DNA of 24,392 nt, from positions 1 through 24,392 of the forward strand of contig JAIPMN010019150.1 in assembly GCA_020650975.1 (NCBI GenBank), given 5' to 3'. The notes beneath the pieces are model-generated. The model was not told the DNA's origin. It saw only the letters and a program-made list of their open reading frames with translations, and ran no database searches. Shown piece by piece: positions 23,901 to 24,392 of the stretch. Each line of letters begins with the position of its first letter. Position 1 is the stretch's first letter. The position numbers were made by a program, and so were the translations under genes. The DNA is from Apostichopus californicus (Eukaryota; Echinodermata; Holothuroidea; Aspidochirotida; Stichopodidae).

Positions 23901-24392
23901 ATATTACGTGTCTCAGATAGTCTCAGAAACAATGCAAGTGCATCTTCATTGTCAAAAGGTATACGTATTGTATGTGACAAACATTATGATATTGGAGTGC
24001 ACACAGCACACACATGATAGCCTATACCGCAAAATTCACTATCTCTACACAGGGGGAAATTAGCGTTGCAAGTAATTGTTGTTAAACAACATACTCTGTG
24101 TTCATTGAGCACTACAGATGCAAGAATGTTCACAGACAATGGATGGGGACTATTAACCAATAAAATCACGGGAATTTGGGAAAAGCATCATTGTCTATAT
24201 TTAGTATGAAAATTATAATTACAAAGCTACCATTTGTTAGAGCCTTTCAGACATAAATGAAGAATGATGAAAGTCTGAGGTTCTTACCAAACAATTGGAC
24301 TTGAATATTATACTGCTTCACCTGTATGGCTACCGAAGGTGCATGGGTGACAATGAATACTCCTTCATGTTCAACTGTTACGTTTCTAACAA
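2746..24392 (-). CDS. Ig-TM-NACHT-LRR membrane receptor gene, multi-exon, 5' end open
   Basis: Spliced gene assembled by hand. Exons in order: 24392-24288 (tentative, partial), 21648-20998 (open back to an ATG at 21718), 19520-19173, 18490-18401, 15007-14961, 11561-11534, 10870-9387, 8611-8394, 7992-7916, 7051-6999, 6524-6405, 6099-5891, 3711-3635, 3355-3291, 2913-2746. All junctions are GT/AG and every phase matches, with no in-frame stop before 2748-2746. Read from 21718 the product is 1234 residues: Ig at about 36-130, 145-240 and 253-356, one membrane helix at 365-386, NACHT at about 485-800, and LRR-like repeats at 907-1234. The family knowledge used is that NACHT-LRR (NLR) proteins are STAND ATPases of innate sensing. 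The inferred role is a surface receptor linking extracellular recognition to a cytoplasmic NACHT module. The composite domain order is unusual, and whether transcripts join all exons is unproven. Confidence 0.85.
3291..3355 (-). CDS. LRR-like unit 2, third exon (65 bases)
   Basis: The acceptor is CCTCTTTCATTTTTAG and the donor GTGAGT at 3290-3285. Phase 1 to 0, residues 1158-1179. It encodes VTWLPYNIGRM then YDLNLESGRWM. Compared with the first unit it is longer by four codons between the W and the LNL core. The G|TC split codon restores V after SRKVK, matching the I of the first unit. Confidence 0.85.
3635..3711 (-). CDS. LRR-like unit 2, second exon (77 bases)
   Basis: The acceptor is TTCTGCTTAATTTCACAG and the donor GTACTT at 3634. 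Phase 2 to 1, residues 1132-1157 plus one base. It contains FLSCLLPP, ESI and SRKVK, matching the 77-base exon at 7916-7992 in length, phase and motif spacing. It is separated from the previous exon by a 2.2 kb intron that carries a DIRS-like insertion, which evidently did not remove the exon. Confidence 0.82.
3985..5330 (-). mobile_element. Decayed DIRS-like retrotransposon remnant in intron
   Basis: Minus-strand translation across 4230-4070 gives KDAYLHPPIK, then FHYRGVDYQFVALP, then PFGLTTAPRVFTK, the reverse transcriptase pattern typical of DIRS-type elements. It is broken by a TGA at 4173-4171 and by frame changes. Upstream on the same strand (about 4740-4640) is an RG- and RGSYR-rich stretch like the C-terminus of a DIRS gag-type protein. 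Only part of the element remains; no tyrosine recombinase or terminal repeats were seen. It sits in the intron between exons 5891 and 3711. Confidence 0.65.
5331..5890. other. Intron remainder, nothing recognised
   Basis: AT-rich intron sequence with short TA runs near 5656-5668 and a 13-base repeat GGATGGTAGCCAC at about 5480 and 5593. No gene or structured element seen. Confidence 0.5.
5891..6099 (-). CDS. LRR-like unit 2, first exon
   Basis: The acceptor is TTACCTTCCTCCAG and the donor GTGAGT at 5890-5885. Phase 0 to 2, residues 1063-1131 plus two bases. It parallels the exon at 8394-8611 (209 versus 218 bases): SGLQLSCP, then strand LKKLSID, EEGRELTE, FAQQSQRLEEL. The frame stays open upstream of the acceptor to about 6132, but the splice site and the repeat alignment set the start at 6099. 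Confidence 0.85.
6313..6350 (-). other. Hammerhead-like hairpin remnant
   Basis: On the minus strand the order is TGATGA (6346-6341), a perfect 6-base stem GATCCT/AGGATC around a GCT loop, then CGAAAC, with imperfectly pairing outer arms (CCTTTGATG against CATCAGG). This is the arrangement of hammerhead ribozyme cores found in Penelope-like and retrozyme elements. The base before GATGA is T where the active core has C (CTGATGA), so it is probably inactive. It lies in the 305-base intron 6100-6404. Confidence 0.4.
6405..6524 (-). CDS. LRR-like unit 1, fourth exon (120 bases)
   Basis: The acceptor is GTGTTTATTTTCAG and the donor GTAAGT at 6404-6399. Phase 0 to 0, residues 1023-1062. It encodes VDNINIIESLCSER... 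and later LQLLKKASDND, predicted mostly helical. It closes the four-exon module, whose outer phases are 0 and 0, so the module can be duplicated without frameshift. No cofactor or catalytic motif is seen. Confidence 0.8.
6525..6998. other. Intron, nothing recognised
   Basis: Plain AT-rich intron between two LRR-like exons; no repeat, RNA or open frame worth noting. Confidence 0.5.
6999..7051 (-). CDS. LRR-like unit 1, third exon (53 bases)
   Basis: The acceptor is GTCATCATAG (weak pyrimidine tract) and the donor GTATGA at 6998. Phase 1 to 0, residues 1005-1022. It encodes Y-W-R-D-Y-G-Y followed by SLNLQSGDWE. The counterpart at 3291-3355 reads DLNLESGRWM, the same LNL(Q/E)SG(D/R)W core ending at a phase-0 donor. 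The homology outweighs the weak acceptor. Confidence 0.75.
7184..7676. repeat. Intronic tandem repeat, four imperfect units
   Basis: A segment with AATGTTCTTAAACAGTTA, CATAAGCAGTAAGTTAATAA and, in most units, TAGCTTGTACC recurs starting near 7251, 7366, 7459 and 7590. A leader containing GGTGCTTTTCATCCAATAAA and TTTTTCTGTGTTTAGACTT appears at about 7190-7250 and again at about 7529-7589, so part of the array was duplicated as a larger block of about 340 bases. It lies wholly within the intron 7052-7915. No coding content. Confidence 0.85.
7916..7992 (-). CDS. LRR-like unit 1, second exon (77 bases)
   Basis: The acceptor is TTTCTACTTCAAAG and the donor GTAACT at 7915. Phase 2 to 1, residues 979-1004 plus one base. 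It carries FSECLLP near the start and SRKIK at the end. An exon of exactly the same length and phase, with FLSCLLP and SRKVK in the same places, lies at 3635-3711, which supports both. Confidence 0.8.
7993..8393. other. Intron, nothing recognised
   Basis: Intron between LRR-like exons. It contains two copies of AGGAAATGCTTAGGA (near 8081 and 8318) but no other structure. Confidence 0.45.
8394..8611 (-). CDS. LRR-like unit 1, first exon
   Basis: The acceptor is TTCATTTCTCTAACAG and the donor GTAAGT at 8393-8388. Phase 0 to 2, residues 907-978 plus two bases. It shares a pattern with the exon at 5891-6099: leading I(T/P)I, SG..L.C, then a strand (VEKIHIE), an EG.E turn, a helix rich in I, L and F ending (F)A..(C/Q)QS.. 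and EL. It is joined in phase to the 77-base exon. It is probably a degenerate ribonuclease-inhibitor-like LRR segment of the NLR C-terminal sensor; that fold assignment is inference. Confidence 0.82.
9222..9238 (+). repeat. tRNA-like T-arm/B-box fragment (SINE-type)
   Basis: CCGGG-TTCGAAT-CCCGG forms a perfect T-arm, including the Pol III B box GGTTCGAATCC at 9225-9235. No matching acceptor stem, anticodon arm or A box lies upstream, so it is not a tRNA gene; a tRNA-derived SINE fragment is more likely. The surrounding intron 8612-9386 otherwise holds only a TTA microsatellite near 9080-9099. Confidence 0.55.
9387..10870 (-). CDS. NACHT ATPase exon (about 495 residues)
   Basis: The acceptor TTTCTGGTTTCCTACAG precedes 10870 and the donor is CAG/GTGAAG at 9386. 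Phase 1 to 0, residues 412-906. A short helical lead (EEEQFIKELKAKYEVL) precedes the domain. Walker A is GDPGYGKST (489-497). Walker B is LVILDGFDEY (566-575), with the D-G-F-D-E pattern of NACHT proteins. TTRS at about 602-605 fits sensor 1. NPLLGDLCQVPLLF (655-668) is the usual NLR helical segment, and FYHKLFCEWYAAHYI (778-792) matches the winged-helix F-x-H-x(4)-E-x(2)-A-A signature. All nucleotide-binding residues look intact, so the domain is probably functional. This is the strongest protein call in the window. It encodes the nucleotide-dependent oligomerisation switch typical of NLRs. A whole NACHT in one exon is common for invertebrate NLRs. Confidence 0.97.
10871..11533. other. Intron upstream of NACHT exon
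   Basis: AT-rich intron. A 71-codon minus-strand frame (11041-11256) exists but lacks a usable donor in the required phase, so I do not call it an exon. Confidence 0.5.
11534..11561 (-). CDS. 28-base micro-exon before the NACHT exon
   Basis: The acceptor is excellent (CCCTCTCTCTTGTTTAG) and the donor is GTAAGT. Phase 0 to 1, residues 403-411 (MLPMTHRTP) plus one base of codon 412. It is the only piece found that bridges the phase-0 end of the juxtamembrane exon to the phase-1 start of the NACHT exon. It begins with ATG and has a second in-frame ATG, so a transcript starting in the preceding intron could encode a cytosolic NACHT-LRR form; that is inference. The skip of this exon together with the 47-base exon would also keep frame. 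Confidence 0.75.
11862..12041 (+). pseudogene. Possible isolated exon with transporter Kazal-like cysteines
   Basis: A plus-strand open segment is bounded by an AG at 11860-11861 and a GTAGAT donor-like site at 12042. It reads CKHKCSNGQYYFPVCEDKFG. The C-x(5)-YxPVC core recalls the Kazal-like extracellular loop of organic anion transporters (SLCO/OATP), but the expected YFSPC..GC continuation is absent. It lies antisense inside an intron of the receptor gene. It may be a decayed exon fragment or coincidence. Confidence 0.2.
12276..14510. mobile_element. TIR DNA element, about 2.2 kb, TA target duplication
   Basis: The ends are TA-CAGTACCGCTCAC... at 12276 and ...GTGAGCGGTACTG-TA at 14510. 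The first 23 bases of the two ends match at 22 positions as inverted repeats, flanked by TA, as in Tc1/mariner-like insertions. Both subterminal zones carry repeated CTACGCG motifs (about 12326, 12368, 12379 on the left; 14389, 14400 on the right) and many TATACG words, possible transposase-binding sites. No transposase is visible; the longest internal frame (14088-14585) runs through the right end and is not recognised. Non-autonomous; superfamily uncertain. Confidence 0.75.
14961..15007 (-). CDS. Juxtamembrane cytoplasmic exon (47 bases)
   Basis: The acceptor is ATTCCTGCAG and the donor GTAAGA at 14960-14955. Phase 1 to 0, residues 387-402 (VLIYRSSQRKIVEDEE). R391, R395 and K396 form a stop-transfer cluster directly after the membrane helix, followed by an acidic tail. 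The fit of phase and of biochemical expectation (basic residues right after the helix) makes this small exon convincing despite its size. Confidence 0.8.
15190..16625. repeat. Minisatellite, unit about 144 bases
   Basis: About ten imperfect units marked by TGACCTCCACCAAAAACA-like words near 15514, 15660, 15795, 15939, 16083, 16228, 16371 and 16517, alternating with TATCATGTTTACAAGGTTTT. The two-unit block at about 15915-16203 is nearly identical to 16204-16492, so a dimer of about 288 bases was copied recently while outer units are older. It fills part of the intron 15008-18400. No coding potential. Confidence 0.9.
16744..18305. mobile_element. Non-autonomous hAT-like element with 8-base target duplication
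   Basis: The inverted ends TAGTGTTCAAACGATTA (16752-16768) and TAATCGTTTGAACACTA (18281-18297) are perfect, and ATAAGGAT flanks both sides (16744-16751 and 18298-18305). An 8-base duplication and TAGTG ends are hallmarks of the hAT superfamily. Subterminal CCGATTCCGATTA repeats occur at both ends. The interior (1.5 kb) has no transposase frame. The perfect duplication and ends indicate a fairly recent insertion into the intron before the transmembrane exon. Confidence 0.88.
18401..18490 (-). CDS. Exon encoding the single transmembrane helix
   Basis: The acceptor TTTTTCCTATTTACAG precedes 18490 and the donor GTAGGTA starts at 18400. The exon is 90 bases, phase 1 to 1, residues 357-386. After a short NNGTSGS stalk comes an uninterrupted hydrophobic run of about 22 residues (SVAVVTTIIVVLLILVLL and onward to CLI). 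This is a textbook type I membrane anchor; with basic residues in the next exon it puts the Ig domains outside and NACHT in the cytoplasm. Because the exon is symmetric, skipping it would give an in-frame form without a membrane anchor. Confidence 0.88.
18491..19172. other. Intron, nothing recognised
   Basis: AT-rich intron between the last Ig exon and the transmembrane exon. No repeat or open frame of note. Confidence 0.5.
19173..19520 (-). CDS. Exon encoding membrane-proximal Ig-like domain
   Basis: The acceptor is TTCTTGAATAG and the donor GTAGGTG at 19172. The exon is 348 bases, phase 1 to 1, giving residues 241-356. The Ig fold is supported by C271, W284 and C331 and by a sequon NVT at 268-270. 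An N-terminal pair C253 and C259 follows YP...EGC. The whole start (YP, acidic residues, two cysteines about six apart, then CSV..(I/V)RP) resembles Ig domain 1 of the preceding exon, so the two are probably duplicates. As a symmetric phase-1 cassette it could be skipped without a frameshift. Confidence 0.85.
19640..20705. repeat. Duplicated intron segment, copy 1
   Basis: It aligns in the same orientation with 21930-24220. Shared words include ACATTTTACATTAGCAACTCT (first 20 bases), CAGAGATGTTAGCTTCCCAC, GATAGTCTCAGAAACAAT, TAGCTCC before CTT(C/T)GACCTTGCAGC, and CACTACAGAT before CAAGAATGT. It lies in the intron directly downstream of the two-Ig exon. No coding content of its own. Confidence 0.85.
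20998..21718 (-). CDS. Exon encoding two Ig-like domains (possible signal peptide)
   Basis: The open frame from the ATG at 21718 ends at donor GTGAGT (20997-20992), phase 1. Ig domain 1 has C55, W68 and C113 plus an extra pair C36 and C43. Ig domain 2 has C157, W167 and the YTC motif with C222. N-glycosylation sequons lie at N82, N125, N133 and N192. Residues 1-27 are hydrophobic (MLLIFISL core) and could be a signal peptide. However, a strong acceptor (pyrimidine tract, then CAG at 21651-21649) allows the exon to start at 21648 in phase 1. That is the same boundary as the next Ig exon, just before the YP...EC motif. I consider 21648 the likelier start and the hydrophobic stretch intronic; both remain possible. 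The upper boundary given here is the ATG. Confidence 0.8.
21930..24220. repeat. Duplicated intron segment, copy 2, interrupted
   Basis: This is the second copy of the segment at 19640-20705. The similarity runs 21930-21956, breaks for about 1.27 kb (21957-23228, apparently inserted repeat DNA), then resumes 23229-24220 up to just before the partial Ig exon at 24288. It therefore occupies the equivalent intron after another Ig exon. Confidence 0.8.
22190..22860. repeat. Tandem repeat, four units with small hairpins
   Basis: Units begin near 22213, 22372, 22528 and 22660 with (TTACAAAG)TACGCTACAAAAGTGAAA and run about 130-160 bases. Between units are short inverted repeats such as CCGCCCATCCGCGC..GCGG and CCGCCTATT..AATAGGCGG (22786-22815). 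The whole lies in the segment inserted into copy 2 of the duplicated intron and is probably part of a mobile element, class unknown. Confidence 0.75.
24288..24392 (-). CDS. Partial Ig-like exon at window edge, phase 1 donor
   Basis: The window cuts this exon. The open frame (34 codons plus split bases) encodes the end of an Ig-like domain: a stretch resembling E-F-G strands (EHEGVFIVTH, then QYNIQVQLF), followed by a donor GTAAGA at 24287-24282 in phase 1. The place of the usual F-strand Cys (YxC) is taken by FIV, so this domain lacks the canonical cysteine there. The phase and end point match the exon ending at 20998. It is either an upstream exon of the same receptor or the end of a tandem paralogue; I favour the same gene because the flanking introns are homologous. 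Confidence 0.6.

Overview
The window looks like nuclear DNA of a marine deuterostome invertebrate, most likely an echinoderm and perhaps a sea cucumber. The grounds are: AT-rich intron-rich sequence, an NLR-type NACHT gene with LRR-like repeat exons, a DIRS-type retroelement remnant, and many TIR elements and minisatellites inside introns. The species assignment is inference. Coding potential lies almost entirely on the minus strand.

One large gene fills the window from about 24392 down to 2746. I could join fourteen minus-strand exons with GT/AG borders and a fully consistent reading phase (3705 coding bases, 1234 codons before the stop if read from the ATG at 21718; residue numbers below use that Met as 1). 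In transcript order they encode two Ig-like domains (20998-21648/21718), a third Ig-like domain (19173-19520), one transmembrane helix (18401-18490), a short basic then acidic juxtamembrane stretch (14961-15007), a 28-base micro-exon (11534-11561), a single large NACHT exon with Walker A, Walker B and winged-helix motifs (9387-10870), and two tandem copies of a four-exon LRR-like unit (8611 to 6405, and 6099 to 2746). This predicts a type I membrane receptor with Ig domains outside and an NLR-type NACHT-LRR ATPase inside. No death, CARD or PYD domain is visible between membrane and NACHT.

At the right edge (24288-24392) lies the 3' end of another phase-1 Ig-like exon. Introns on both sides of the 20998-21648 exon share about 1 kb of homologous sequence (19640-20705 and 21930-24220, the latter interrupted by about 1.27 kb of extra repeat). 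With a good acceptor at 21648, this suggests that Ig exon plus intron were tandemly duplicated and that the gene continues off the window. The apparent signal peptide encoded just upstream of 21648 may be a translated polypyrimidine tract.

Mobile and repeated DNA fills the introns and the 3' flank: a foldback-like TIR element (1367-2734) ending 11 bases beyond the stop codon; a decayed DIRS-like remnant (about 3985-5330); a hammerhead-like hairpin (6313-6350); an intronic tandem repeat (7184-7676); a tRNA-like B-box fragment (9222-9238); a TIR element with TA target duplication (12276-14510); a minisatellite of about 144 bases (15190-16625); a hAT-like element with an exact 8-base target duplication (16752-18297); and a hairpin-bearing tandem repeat (22190-22860). 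Positions 1-1366 hold no gene that I can support.
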